A DNA stretch of 64,000 nucleotides from CALLMM01 sp964429855 (GCA_964429855.1 CAYSDM010000011.1:22772-86771), one strand, 5' to 3'; counted from the stretch's first letter, positions 1 to 8,792 are shown. Numbers and translations: made by a program. Notes: generated by a model from the sequence alone, not told the origin.

Positions 1-51
1 TCCCACGGCGAGTAGAATGATATTGTTTTCGCGCTCCGCGCAGGCGGGACG

Positions 52-2748
52 TTACTCCTTCTGAATCTGCTGTTCGACCAGTTCCGTGACTTTCGCCAGC
101 GCCTCCTCGATTTTGGAGGCGTCGCGTCCGCCCGCCTGCGCGAAGTCGGGACGACCGCCGCCGCCGCCGCCCGCTATCTTCGCCACTTCGCGGATCAGAC
201 TGCCGGCATGAACGCCGCGCTGCGTCAGATCAGCGGTCACTTTCACAACGAAGATCGCCTTGCCGTCTGAGGCGCTGCCCAGCGCAATGACTGCCCCGGC
301 GCGCCGCTGCGCCTCCCGATCCGCCATCGCCGCCAGAGACTCTCCGTCCGCGTTCTCCACCTTGCCGGTGATGACAGCGACCTCGCCGACCTGCCGGGTC
401 TCCAGGCTGCCCTGACCTGAGGCGGCTCCCGTCTTCAACTGACGTACCTGCTTCTCCAGTTCGCTGCGTTGATTCACAAGCTTCTCCGCCGCGATCAGCA
501 GGTCGTTCGGGTTGGTCTTGAGGATATGGGCAAGCTGCGCCAGAGTCTCCTCCTGGCGAGTGACCAGCGCACAGGCTCCCGTGCCGGTGACCGCCTCGAT
601 CCTCCGTACGCCTGCAGCGACTCCGGTTTCGGAGATGATCTTGAACAGCCCTGCCTGAGAGGTGCGCGCCAGATGAGTCCCTCCGCACAGTTCCAGACTC
701 ACCCCTGGAATCTCGATCATCCGAACGGTCTCCCCGTACTTTTCGCCGAAGAGCGCCATCGCCCCCCGGCCGCGCGCCTCCGCAATCGGAACCTCGTTAT
801 GCGCCAGAACCTCGCGATCGTCCAGAATGCCTGCGTTGACGATCTCTTCAACCTGGGCAACCTCCTCATCGCTCATCGGCTGCGGGTGCGTGAAGTCGAA
901 ACGCAGGCGATCCGGAGCGACCAGCGACCCCTTCTGATAGACGTGCCCGCCGAGAACCTGACGCAGCGCCGCCTGCAGCAGGTGGGTCGCCGTGTGGTTG
1001 CGCATGATATGCCGCCGTCGCTCGTGGTCTACCGTCGCCTCCACCATCTGATCCGCCTGAATCTCGCTCTCCAGAATCCGCGCCTGATGCAGGTAGATGC
1101 CGCCTGCCTTCTGCGTGTTCAGCACTTCTGCGCGCATTTCGCCCGCTTCCAGCAGTCCGGTATCGCCGACCTGTCCGCCCGATTCCGCATAGAAGGGGGT
1201 GCGATCCAGAATAATCTCCACCACCTCCCCCTTTCGCGCAAAGGGAACCAGTTCGCCCTCCCGGATGATGGCGATCACGCGGGCGTCGGAGCGGGTGGTA
1301 TCGTAGCCGAAAAACTCGGTGGGGGAGTGCGTCTGCTGAATCTCCGCCAGCGCGGCATCCACCTTACGGAAGACATCGGCAGCAGCCAGTTTCCGCGAGG
1401 TCTGGATATGTCGCTGCATCTCCTCGCCAAAACCGACCATATCCACCGCGATGCCCTGTTCCGCCGCCATCTCGCGGGTCAACTCCAGCGGAAAACCGTG
1501 CGTCTCGAAGAGGGTAAAGGCGTCTTTACCGGGCAGAGTTTTCGTCTGCTGTACGGGAGCGGATGTCAGAAGATTGTCCAGAAGCTCCATGCCGCGATCC
1601 AGCGTTCGCAGGAAACGCTCCTCCTCCAGATGGATCGTTTTCAGGATCAGTTCGCTTCGCTCGATCAGTTCCGGGTAGGTCTCTCCCATGCTCTGGATCA
1701 CCTGCGGCGCGATCTCGTGGAGGAACGGCTCGTTCAGCCCCAGCCCGGTCTTTGCGAAGCGGGTGGCGCGTCGGATCAGGCGGCGCAGCACATACCCGCG
1801 TCCCTCGTTGGAGGGCAGGATGCCGTCCGCGATGCAGAAGGTCATGGAGCGGGTATGCTCTGCCACTACGCGGAAGGCGAAGTCTTTCGGCTCCATCGTG
1901 CCGGTATAGGTCTGTCCGGCGTGGGCTTCAATCCGGGCGATGATTGGCGCGAACAGGTCGGTATCGAAGACGCTTTTCTTGCCCTGCAGAAGCGTCGCAA
2001 TGCGATCCAGCCCCGCGCCGGTATCGTTATTCTTGGCGGGAAGCGGAACCAGCAAGGGCTTACCGTGTCTGTCTTCCTGACGGTCATACTGCGTGAAGAC
2101 GTTATTCCATATCTCCAGCCAGCGTCCCGCCTTATCATCAATTTTATACCGCTCGGTCGGGGTGAGGGCGGGATCGGTGGTCATCTCCTCCAGGGAGGCG
2201 ACCCGGTAGAAGATTTCGGTGCAGGGGCCGCAGGGACCGTTGGGTCCTTCGCTGATGGCGTTGGCGGGCCAGTAGTTTTTATCCTCGCCCAGACGGTGGA
2301 TGCGGTCAGCCGGCAGCCCGACGACATCATGCCATATCTGGAAGGCTTCATCATCGTCCAGATAGATGGTCACGCAGAGCCTGTCCGGATCCAGATGCAG
2401 CCACTCCGTCAGGAACTCCCATGTCCAGGGGATCACCTCGGCTTTGAAGTAGTCGCCGAAGCTGAAGTTGCCCAGCATCTCGAAGAAGGTGCAGTGCGAG
2501 TAGTCGCCGACCTCATCCAGGTCGCCGGTGCGCAGGCACTTCTGGACAGTGGCGATCCGGGTGTGCGGCGGCTTCGCCGCGCCGATGAAGTAGGGTTTGA
2601 ACTGATGCATCCCCGCGCTCGTGTAGAGGGTGGAGGTATCCAGCACGCCCAGATGGTCGTAGGGAATCAACGGCGCGCTGGGCAGGTGCAGATGTCCTTT
2701 GCCTTTGAAAAACTCGATATACTTTTGACGTAGTTCGTGGGTCAGCAT
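52..2748 (-). CDS. alaS: Alanyl-tRNA synthetase
   Basis: Charges tRNA-Ala with alanine and edits mischarged Ser/Gly; cytosolic, essential. The 898-aa protein has the class II catalytic domain first (starting LRQKYIEFF, with TSAGMHQFKPYF), then the editing domain with zinc ligands HTATH near residue 585 and CGGTH near 688, and the C-terminal domain ending in a glycine run before RPDFAQAGG. Length is typical of the family. I start it at the ATG at 2748, with GGGAG about 11 bases upstream. An in-frame GTG at 2835 would add 29 residues, but lies within a few bases of the probable -10 (2838-2843), upstream of the expected transcript start. It diverges from murJ. Confidence 0.97.
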   Translation of the reverse strand: MLTHELRQKYIEFFKGKGHLHLPSAPLIPYDHLGVLDTSTLYTSAGMHQFKPYFIGAAKPPHTRIATVQKCLRTGDLDEVGDYSHCTFFEMLGNFSFGDYFKAEVIPWTWEFLTEWLHLDPDRLCVTIYLDDDEAFQIWHDVVGLPADRIHRLGEDKNYWPANAISEGPNGPCGPCTEIFYRVASLEEMTTDPALTPTERYKIDDKAGRWLEIWNNVFTQYDRQEDRHGKPLLVPLPAKNNDTGAGLDRIATLLQGKKSVFDTDLFAPIIARIEAHAGQTYTGTMEPKDFAFRVVAEHTRSMTFCIADGILPSNEGRGYVLRRLIRRATRFAKTGLGLNEPFLHEIAPQVIQSMGETYPELIERSELILKTIHLEEERFLRTLDRGMELLDNLLTSAPVQQTKTLPGKDAFTLFETHGFPLELTREMAAEQGIAVDMVGFGEEMQRHIQTSRKLAAADVFRKVDAALAEIQQTHSPTEFFGYDTTRSDARVIAIIREGELVPFARKGEVVEIILDRTPFYAESGGQVGDTGLLEAGEMRAEVLNTQKAGGIYLHQARILESEIQADQMVEATVDHERRRHIMRNHTATHLLQAALRQVLGGHVYQKGSLVAPDRLRFDFTHPQPMSDEEVAQVEEIVNAGILDDREVLAHNEVPIAEARGRGAMALFGEKYGETVRMIEIPGVSLELCGGTHLARTSQAGLFKIISETGVAAGVRRIEAVTGTGACALVTRQEETLAQLAHILKTNPNDLLIAAEKLVNQRSELEKQVRQLKTGAASGQGSLETRQVGEVAVITGKVENADGESLAAMADREAQRRAGAVIALGSASDGKAIFVVKVTADLTQRGVHAGSLIREVAKIAGGGGGGRPDFAQAGGRDASKIEEALAKVTELVEQQIQKE

Positions 2749-2835
2749 CCCCCGGATCACTCCCGATGGTGTAAATGGTAAGCGCGCCCTCTGCGCAACC
2801 TGGGCGGAGCCGGCTTTCGCCCGCGCTATAGTCAC

Positions 2836-2845
2836 AGATTATACC
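2836..2845 (-). promoter_or_regulatory. alaS promoter, extended -10
   Basis: On the minus strand TATAAT (2838-2843) is preceded by TGG, giving an extended -10 (TGnTATAAT). No good -35 is visible, as is common with extended -10 promoters. Predicted +1 is near 2831, leaving a leader of about 83 bases before the ATG at 2748. Confidence 0.6.
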
Positions 2846-2918
2846 ACGACTTGCGAAGCGACCCCCCGAAAAACAGGCACGGGCGCAGACCAGTGGAAAG
2901 CCGCTCGCTTCGCCTGGA

Positions 2919-2947
2919 TTGACACACCTTCTGCTACACGGTACAAT
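2919..2947 (+). promoter_or_regulatory. murJ promoter, near-consensus, leaderless
   Basis: TTGACA at 2919-2924, a 17-bp spacer and TACAAT at 2942-2947. Predicted +1 is about 2954, three bases before the murJ ATG at 2957, so there is no room for a ribosome binding site. Confidence 0.8.
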
Positions 2948-2956
2948 ATCACTGCA

Positions 2957-4588
2957 ATGTCCCCGGCTACCTCCAAAGAACCCTCCGGCTCCCGTGCGCG
3001 CCGAATCGCCGCCGCCTCCCTGATCCTGATCTCTTTTACCTTTGCCAGCCGCCTGCTGGGCGTGGTTCGCGACGCCGTTATCTCCGGCAAGTTCGGTCAG
3101 AATTTTCAGTCGGATATCTACAACGCCGCCTTCATTATCCCCGACCTGCTCTTTTTCCTGATCGCGGGCGGCGCGCTCTCCTCCGCCTTCATCCCGGTCT
3201 TCACCGAAAAGATCACCCACGGGCAGGAGCGAGAGGCGTGGCACGTCTTCAGCGTGGTCGCTTCGGTGATGACGCTGATCGTCAGCCTGTTTATCCTTGT
3301 GGCGATGGTCTTTACGGAGCCGCTGGTACGGCTGCTGAACTTCGGCTTTACCGATCTGAAGGTGGAGGCGACCATCCCGCTGACCCGGATCGTGCTGCCC
3401 TCGCAGTGGTGCTTTTTCCTGGGCGGCTTGTTGATGGGGACGCAGTATGCGCGCAACCGCTTTCTGATTCCCGCCATCGGTCCGTTGATCTACAACCTGG
3501 GAATCATTGTTGGCGGCGTTTTTCTGGGCGGGCGCATGGGGGTAGCGGGACTCTGCTGGGGCGCGCTGGGCGGGGCGATTGTGGGCAATTTCGGACTGCA
3601 GTGGTGGGCGGTCTGGCGCAGCGGAATGCATTTTTACCCGTCGCTGGACTGGAAGCACCCGGATGTGATGAAGGTCTGGAAGCTGATGCTGCCGGTCATT
3701 CTGGGGCTGGCTCTGCCGCAGGTCAGCATCATTATCAACCGGATGTTCGCCACCACGCTCGGTGACGGGCCGCTTTCGGCGATCAGCAACGCCAACCGGC
3801 TGATGCAGGTTCCGCTGGGAATCTTCGCGCAGACGATGGGAATCGCCATTTTCCCCACGCTCGCCGCGATGGCGGCGAAAAAAGAGTGGTCGAATCTGCG
3901 CTCCACCACCAGCATGGGCATTCGCTTTATCCTCTTCCTGACGCTTCCCTGCTCGCTGTTTATCATCGTGCTGTCCCGACCGATTGTCGCGCTGCTGCTG
4001 CAGCACGGCAAGTTCCTCTCCGGCGATACGCTGATCACAGCGACCGCGCTGATCTTCTATTCCATTGGCATCTTCGCCTGGTCCGCGCAGGCGGTGCTCT
4101 CCCGCGCCTTCTATGCGATGCAGGATTCGCGCACGCCGGTTCTGATCGGAACCGGCGTAACCCTCCTCTTCATCCCGCTGAACTGGCTGTTGATGACGCC
4201 GCTCGGAATGGGGTATGCCGGTCTGGCGCTCGCGACCACCATCGCCGCCTCGCTGCATATGTTTCTCACGCTGCTCGTGCTGAGGAGAAGGCTGAACGGA
4301 ATCGAGGGGCGCCGGCTGATGGTTTCGATGGGGAAGATACTGCTGGCAAGTCTGGTCGGCGCGCTGGCATGTCAGGGCGTTCTCTTTGGTTTTGAAAGCT
4401 GTTTCGGCGCGGTGCAGCTCTCGCCGCATGTGAAGGCGCATTCGCTGCAGGCGATAACGGGCGGGCTGGCGGCGGGCGGAGCGGTCTATCTGATCTGTGC
4501 TGCGCTGTTGAAAAGCGAGGAGATCGGGCAGGCGCGTTCTCTGTTACGGCGGGGACGCCGTTCGGAGTCGTCCGTCGGGGAAGGGTAG
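2957..4588 (+). CDS. murJ: Lipid II flippase MurJ
   Basis: Polytopic inner-membrane protein of the MOP/MviN family that flips the peptidoglycan precursor lipid II. At 543 aa it has the family's usual length and about 14 hydrophobic segments. The N-terminal part carries the family pattern ASRLLGVVRDAVISGKFG, followed by the DIYNAAFIIPDLLFFLIAGGALSSAFIP type of segment. The first about 15 residues are a polar Ser/Arg-rich tail. There is no Shine-Dalgarno, and the promoter lies so close that the mRNA should be leaderless. The last 45 bases overlap tail-to-tail with the convergent metallo-beta-lactamase-fold gene. Confidence 0.95.
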   Translation: MSPATSKEPSGSRARRIAAASLILISFTFASRLLGVVRDAVISGKFGQNFQSDIYNAAFIIPDLLFFLIAGGALSSAFIPVFTEKITHGQEREAWHVFSVVASVMTLIVSLFILVAMVFTEPLVRLLNFGFTDLKVEATIPLTRIVLPSQWCFFLGGLLMGTQYARNRFLIPAIGPLIYNLGIIVGGVFLGGRMGVAGLCWGALGGAIVGNFGLQWWAVWRSGMHFYPSLDWKHPDVMKVWKLMLPVILGLALPQVSIIINRMFATTLGDGPLSAISNANRLMQVPLGIFAQTMGIAIFPTLAAMAAKKEWSNLRSTTSMGIRFILFLTLPCSLFIIVLSRPIVALLLQHGKFLSGDTLITATALIFYSIGIFAWSAQAVLSRAFYAMQDSRTPVLIGTGVTLLFIPLNWLLMTPLGMGYAGLALATTIAASLHMFLTLLVLRRRLNGIEGRRLMVSMGKILLASLVGALACQGVLFGFESCFGAVQLSPHVKAHSLQAITGGLAAGGAVYLICAALLKSEEIGQARSLLRRGRRSESSVGEG

Positions 4589-5467
4589 TCCGTCGGCTCC
4601 CAGGACAAACTCCAGTCCCTCATAGGCGACCGAGCATCGCGTCTCCGGGCAATGTAACTGGAACCAGCGTTCTGACTCCGCCTGAATAGCATCCAGTTCC
4701 TCATCGGTTCTGTCCGGGTCGTGATGAAATAGAACGAGGTGTTTCACCTGCGCTGCGCACGCCAGTTCCCGCACCCGTGTGATCACGCTGTGCCCCCAGC
4801 CGCGCTTTTGCGGCATATCCTCCTGGGTATACTGCGAATCGTGGATCAGCAGATCCGCGCCCTGACAGAAGGCGACCAGCTTCTCATAGGGCAGGATCGG
4901 CTCGTAAGGCGGGTCAATCTCGTTGTCGGGGATGTAGAGGACTGTGACTCCACGAAGCTGAATGCGAAAGCCAAAGGTCTGACCGGGATGGTTGACGCGA
5001 ATGCGTTTCACGCGATAGCCAAGCTCCGCCTGTCTGCGCGTCCACCGCTCGGAGTAGCTCTCCAACTCCGAACGGATCTGCTGATGCGAGAGAGGGAAAC
5101 GTTCGCCGTCCATCTGTTCCAGCAGCAGGCGAAACAGGCCGCGCTTGCGCTCCATGCGGGAGAGATAGATGGTGCGGTCATGCTGGTAGATCGGTCCGAA
5201 GAAGGGGAAGCCCTGAATATGATCCCAGTGCGTATGGGAGAGAAACAGCAGAATCTCCTTGTCCGACTGCATCAACAGGTTTCCGAGCGGTCGAATGCCG
5301 GTTCCGGCGTCCAGCACGCCGATTCTCCGCACGCCGTCAACAGGGCTGCACCCCTCTATGCTGACGCAGGAGGTATTGCCGCCGTAGCGCACGGTGGAGG
5401 GACTGGAGACCGGAATAGAGCCTCGCACCCCCCAGAACCGAACTAACACCTGTGAATCACTCTGCAC
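4544..5467 (-). CDS. Metallo-beta-lactamase-fold hydrolase
   Basis: A 307-aa cytoplasmic protein of the MBL-fold group that starts with FWGVRGSIPV (PhnP/RNase Z-like, COG1235). The metal site HTHWDH is at residues 78-83. Further ligand candidates are HDSQYTQED (Asp) and GWGHS (His). Related proteins are phosphodiesterases or nucleases, but the substrate here cannot be told. Start is GTG at 5467, with AGGGAG about 10 bases upstream and a near-perfect promoter before it; an internal GTG at 5449 is less likely. Its 3' end overlaps murJ by 45 bases on the opposite strand. Confidence 0.85.
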   Translation of the reverse strand: MQSDSQVLVRFWGVRGSIPVSSPSTVRYGGNTSCVSIEGCSPVDGVRRIGVLDAGTGIRPLGNLLMQSDKEILLFLSHTHWDHIQGFPFFGPIYQHDRTIYLSRMERKRGLFRLLLEQMDGERFPLSHQQIRSELESYSERWTRRQAELGYRVKRIRVNHPGQTFGFRIQLRGVTVLYIPDNEIDPPYEPILPYEKLVAFCQGADLLIHDSQYTQEDMPQKRGWGHSVITRVRELACAAQVKHLVLFHHDPDRTDEELDAIQAESERWFQLHCPETRCSVAYEGLEFVLGADGLPFPDGRLRTASPP

Positions 5468-5487
5468 CCGATGTTCTCCCTATCAGA

Positions 5488-5516
5488 ATCATAGGGATGG
5501 AAGCGGGTTTTGTCAA
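5488..5516 (-). promoter_or_regulatory. Promoter of the MBL-fold gene
   Basis: Read on the minus strand: TTGACA (5516-5511), 17 bp, TATGAT (5493-5488). Predicted +1 is about 20 bases before the GTG start, which leaves room for the visible AGGGAG. Its -35 overlaps the -35 of the divergent promoter at 5510-5538. Confidence 0.8.
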
Positions 5517-5538
5517 ACAGAACGAAAGTCTCTATAAT
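5510..5538 (+). promoter_or_regulatory. Promoter of the DUF1080 gene
   Basis: TTGTCA at 5510-5515, 17 bp, TATAAT at 5533-5538. Predicted +1 near 5545 gives a leader of about 83 bases. The -35 shares five bases with the -35 of the opposite-strand promoter at 5488-5516. Confidence 0.8.
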
Positions 5539-5627
5539 GATAGCAAGTCTCTTCTCGCAGGAAAACAGGGACCTATCCACGAACAGAACTCCGGCAATTC
5601 CATCTGCAAACAGGGAGGTAGATCGAG

Positions 5628-6308
5628 ATGAAAACCGCGCGAATCGCGCTTCTGACCCTGCTGCTGGCGGTCCTGGTCTCTCCGGGAGCCTTCGCGCAGG
5701 ACAAGCCCCTGAAACTCGGCAAAGAGATCAAGCTGTTCAATGGCAAAGATATGTCCGGCTGGACCTTCCATCTAACCGACCCGAACAAGAAGATGGCGGA
5801 TGTCTGGTCGGTGGATGCCAATGAGAAGATCATCATCTGCAAGGGTAATCCCGCCGGTTATATCCGCACGGAGAAGAAGTACACCAACTATGTGCTGAAG
5901 CTGCAGTGGCGTTTCAGCCCCGTGACCCGGCAGGCAGGCAACAGCGGCGTGCTGCTGCGCGTGGTCGGGGAGGATAAGGTCTGGCCCCGCTCTGTGGAGG
6001 CGCAGTTGATGAGCGGACAGGCGGGCGACTTCTGGCTGATTGACGGCGCGCCGTTGACTACTCCGAAGGAGCGCATCAATCCGGGAACGGATCGTAACCG
6101 CATCCGCATCAAGACCAACGAGAAGCCTATCGGCGAGTGGAACGAGTATGAGATCGTGGTCAACGGCGGCAAGGTGACGCTCAAGGTGAACGGCGAGGTC
6201 TTAAACGAGGGAACCGATGCGGAAGAGGTGGCGGGTTATATCGCCCTTCAGTCCGAAGGTTCGGAGATTCATTTCCGCAACATCGTCCTGCGCGAGATTC
6301 GCCCTTGA
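5628..6308 (+). CDS. Secreted DUF1080 (3-keto-disaccharide hydrolase-like) protein
   Basis: A 226-aa exported protein: a signal peptide (residues 1-24, ending AFA-QD) followed by one DUF1080 jelly-roll domain. Visible family patterns are LFNGKDMSGWTF near the start, a 'W.V.' segment (DVWSVDANEKIIICKG), NSGVLLRV and a terminal IALQSEGSEIHFRNIVLREI. DUF1080 members are abundant in Planctomycetota, Armatimonadota and Bacteroidota and act on or bind sugars; several are 3-keto-glycoside hydrolases. The substrate is unknown here. GGGAGGT lies 8 bases before ATG. A hairpin terminator follows the stop. Confidence 0.88.
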   Translation: MKTARIALLTLLLAVLVSPGAFAQDKPLKLGKEIKLFNGKDMSGWTFHLTDPNKKMADVWSVDANEKIIICKGNPAGYIRTEKKYTNYVLKLQWRFSPVTRQAGNSGVLLRVVGEDKVWPRSVEAQLMSGQAGDFWLIDGAPLTTPKERINPGTDRNRIRIKTNEKPIGEWNEYEIVVNGGKVTLKVNGEVLNEGTDAEEVAGYIALQSEGSEIHFRNIVLREIRP

Positions 6309-6350
6309 TCCGACCGGAAACGGAAGAGTCTGTTCAGAAGACGTGAAGGA

Positions 6351-6390
6351 GACCGGGCGCGCCGTATAAGCGCGTCCGGTCTTCTTATTT
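6351..6390 (+). terminator. Intrinsic terminator after the DUF1080 gene
   Basis: An 11-bp stem with one G-T wobble (6351-6361 with 6371-6381), a 9-base loop and then the T-rich run TTCTTATTTT. It separates two convergent genes. Confidence 0.75.
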
Positions 6391-6400
6391 TCGCGATCCG

Positions 6401-6841
6401 TTAGAGGACTTTCCAGCAGAAGGCGCGTTCGCCGTCTTTGAAAGCCCGTGTGGCGGAGACCTCCGCCCCCGGGCACTGCTCCAGATCCGGAGCCGTCTGC
6501 GCAGGAACCCGCACATGGAAGACACAGGGATCAGGAATGCGTGCCGGACCATACAGGTCGCACATCATCACTTCCCACTCGTATGCGGCTCCGCGCTCCC
6601 CGACCGGCTCCACCTCCACCATCTCAAACCGCAGTTCATCGCCGGGTTTCGGGTTCACCGGAACCAGCCATCCGCGCTCCCGCTCCTGCGGTCCATCCGG
6701 CTCCGGGATCGTCTTATCTTCCAGAACCTCGATACCGTCCGGCGCTTCCGCGTCGAAATCGGCGTCGTCCCGGTGAACATGGGAAACGACACACCGCAGG
6801 CGTCGTCCTCGTTCCAGTTTCATCTTCATTAACAGGTACAT
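6401..6841 (-). CDS. Hypothetical protein, acidic, 146 aa
   Basis: I do not recognise this family. The protein is soluble and has no signal peptide or membrane segment. It is rich in Glu/Asp/Pro/Arg, contains several short beta-like segments (RLRCVVSHVH, ELRFEMVEVEP, YEWEVMMCDLYG), and has three Cys residues in its C-terminal half. The start ATG at 6841 has GAGGGAG about 8 bases upstream, which supports it as a real gene. It lies just downstream of pilT on the same strand and may be cotranscribed. Confidence 0.6.
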   Translation of the reverse strand: MYLLMKMKLERGRRLRCVVSHVHRDDADFDAEAPDGIEVLEDKTIPEPDGPQERERGWLVPVNPKPGDELRFEMVEVEPVGERGAAYEWEVMMCDLYGPARIPDPCVFHVRVPAQTAPDLEQCPGAEVSATRAFKDGERAFCWKVL

Positions 6842-6891
6842 CGTTTCACTCCCTCTTTCCCCGGGCGCGGAGGGTCGATTCCGAATTCGGC

Positions 6892-8034
6892 TTATGCCGC
6901 TCTGCGAAGGGAAAGGTCGGTTGCGCTGCGCCGAAGCATCTGCTTCAGTTCCGAAATATTGCCTGCGTGCGCCAGCGCCTCTTCCTCGGTGATAATTCCC
7001 TCGGAAAAATAGCGATCAAGACACTGGTTCATCGTCTGCATGCCCCAGTAGTTCTCCTGACCATCCTGCCGTATAGCCGAGTAGAGGTCTTCGGAATGCC
7101 CCTCCTCCAACTGCTTGGCGATAGTCGGCGTAACGACCATGATCTCCATCGCCACAATGCGCCCGCTTTCGTCCGCGCGGCGCAGCAGCTTCTGAGAGAT
7201 AACGCCCTTCAGCGTGACCGACAGGCGCAGCCAGAGCATCGCGCGCTCATGCGGCTGATACATATTGGAGATTCTGTCCAGCGTCTCCGCCGCGCTGCAG
7301 GTATGAAGCGTGGCAAAGACCAGATGCCCGGTCTCCGCCGCCTGCATCGCGACGTTCAGCGTGTCCAGGTCGCGCAGCTCTCCCACCAGAATCACATCCG
7401 GTGTCTGGCGCAGCACCTGTCGCAGCGCCTCATGGAAGCTGTGCGTGTCGGTGCCGACCTCGCGCTGACTGACGATCCCCATCTTGTCATTGTGGACATA
7501 TTCGATGGGATCTTCAATCATGACGATATTGACAGCGCGGTTTCTGTTAATATAGTCAATCATGCCCGCCAGCGTGGTGGATTTTCCGGAGCCGGTCGGA
7601 CCCGTCACCAGCACCAGCCCGTTATGCGCGGTCGTCAGGTCGCGAACCGCCTTCGATTCGATGCCCAGTTCATCCAGGGAAGGCACTTGCAGAGGGATCA
7701 GGCGGCAGGTGGTCGCCACGGTTCCGCGCTGATAGTAGGCGTTCTGTCTGATTCGGGTTACTCCTTCCACCGTGAAGGAGAGATTCATCTCATGCTGCTC
7801 GTTGAACCGATGACGCTGTTCGGGGGTCATCTGCTCATGCGCCAGTCGGCGTGTGTCCTCCCGGGTCAACGGAGGAAGGTCGGTCGGCAGAATGCAGCCA
7901 TGCTGCTTAATCAACGGCGGCGCGCCGACTTTCAGGAACACGTCGGAGCCGTTCTGGTCTGCGGCATATTTCAATATCGTATCCAGCGTGAATTCGCCTG
8001 TGCAGCGAGCGGCGAGCGATTCGCTGAAACTCAT
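6892..8034 (-). CDS. pilT: Twitching motility ATPase PilT
   Basis: Hexameric cytoplasmic ATPase of the GspE/PulE family that retracts type IV pili. From the ATG at 8034 the protein has 380 aa: an N-terminal PAS-like domain, Walker A GPTGSGKST at 145-153, Asp box IEDPIEYV near 173, Walker B DVILVGELRD at 213-222 and His box HLVFATLHT near 237. A more upstream in-frame start at 8166 is possible, but the ATG at 8034 has GAGGAGA close upstream and matches the family N-terminus. The next gene upstream on the same strand encodes a PilZ protein, which fits c-di-GMP control of pili. A pseudopilin-like gene lies at 52-53 kb. Confidence 0.92.
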   Translation of the reverse strand: MSFSESLAARCTGEFTLDTILKYAADQNGSDVFLKVGAPPLIKQHGCILPTDLPPLTREDTRRLAHEQMTPEQRHRFNEQHEMNLSFTVEGVTRIRQNAYYQRGTVATTCRLIPLQVPSLDELGIESKAVRDLTTAHNGLVLVTGPTGSGKSTTLAGMIDYINRNRAVNIVMIEDPIEYVHNDKMGIVSQREVGTDTHSFHEALRQVLRQTPDVILVGELRDLDTLNVAMQAAETGHLVFATLHTCSAAETLDRISNMYQPHERAMLWLRLSVTLKGVISQKLLRRADESGRIVAMEIMVVTPTIAKQLEEGHSEDLYSAIRQDGQENYWGMQTMNQCLDRYFSEGIITEEEALAHAGNISELKQMLRRSATDLSLRRAA

Positions 8035-8099
8035 CCGGTATCTCCTCGTTTGATAACTGCGATCAGGTAACACGCACAGGAGCGCCCTGAACGTGAATC

Positions 8100-8121
8100 G
8101 GCGGGGCAAAGTTGCCCCGCC
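8100..8121. other. Perfect inverted repeat between PilZ and pilT genes
   Basis: Two 10-bp arms, GGCGGGGCAA (8100-8109) and TTGCCCCGCC (8112-8121), separated by two bases. It lies downstream of the PilZ gene and 66 bases upstream of pilT. No U-tract follows on either strand. It may be a terminator or processing hairpin, or an operator. Confidence 0.55.
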
Positions 8122-8191
8122 AGAGGAATTATCGGATCGTCTGCCTGCTGCGGTGGAGAGGCGCATCCAAATTCCGGTAGAGATGCCTGCT

Positions 8192-8674
8192 TTATCCCAT
8201 GCGCGCCATAATCCGCATCATCAAAGGGCTGCGTTCCTGAAGCTCGATCCCGGTGGCGAAGGTTCGCATACTGCCCAGGTGCGCGATGACGCTATAGCGT
8301 ACCGTGCCGTAGAAGGTGTAGGAGCGACCTTCCACATCCATTACCACCCGCAGCGGCGAATCGGTGGAGTAGGGTATGGAGGTGCAGAACATCAACCCGC
8401 AAGGGCTGATGTTACGGACGAGAATCCGCTGTCGGGTGATTCCCTCCTCCTCCATCACATAGCCCGTCAGGGAGACTTCCACGCGGGGTTCGCGCCGCCT
8501 CTGCGTCCTGCCCGGCGCAGTGGTCAGGGGGATGCGACGCGACGGAGCGGATTCTTCCCGCCAGAAAAAGCCTGCCAGCGACCGCCGACACTGAATACAG
8601 GTCTGTCTTCCTGCGGCATTTCGCGCCCCGCAGTGCGCGCACACTCCGAAGCCTGTTGTCTGCTTCTCAGCCAT
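8192..8674 (-). CDS. Zinc-ribbon plus PilZ domain protein
   Basis: A 160-aa cytoplasmic protein. Cys pairs C12/C15 and C26/C29 form a zinc ribbon. A PilZ domain follows with the c-di-GMP motifs RRREPR (59-64, RxxxR) and NISPCG (88-93, N-x-S-x-x-G). PilZ domains bind cyclic di-GMP and often control pilus or surface functions, so the position upstream of pilT suggests a role in twitching control (inference). ATG at 8674 has GGGAGGT 7 bases upstream. The zinc-ribbon/PilZ combination is uncommon. Confidence 0.85.
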   Translation of the reverse strand: MAEKQTTGFGVCAHCGARNAAGRQTCIQCRRSLAGFFWREESAPSRRIPLTTAPGRTQRRREPRVEVSLTGYVMEEEGITRQRILVRNISPCGLMFCTSIPYSTDSPLRVVMDVEGRSYTFYGTVRYSVIAHLGSMRTFATGIELQERSPLMMRIMARMG

Positions 8675-8792
8675 AACGGACCTCCCTCATCTGATATATC
8701 GGCTGGAAGGCGGTCTCTTTTCAGAGAGAAGAGGTTACTCCACCGAGTATCCTGTATACGGAGCGATTCAGGCGAAGGGGTCGTCGTACCGA

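Noticed and set aside
469..2733. 754-codon open frame antisense to alaS, and similar long antisense frames over smc, PilT, uvrC and the DUF1549 genes
   Set aside because: They lie opposite genes with unmistakable family motifs. GC-rich genes commonly leave antisense frames open, and none shows a family motif.
2749..2835. 29-residue N-terminal extension of AlaS
   Set aside because: Its start codon is only a few bases from the extended -10, upstream of the predicted transcript start, and the family N-terminus begins at the later ATG.
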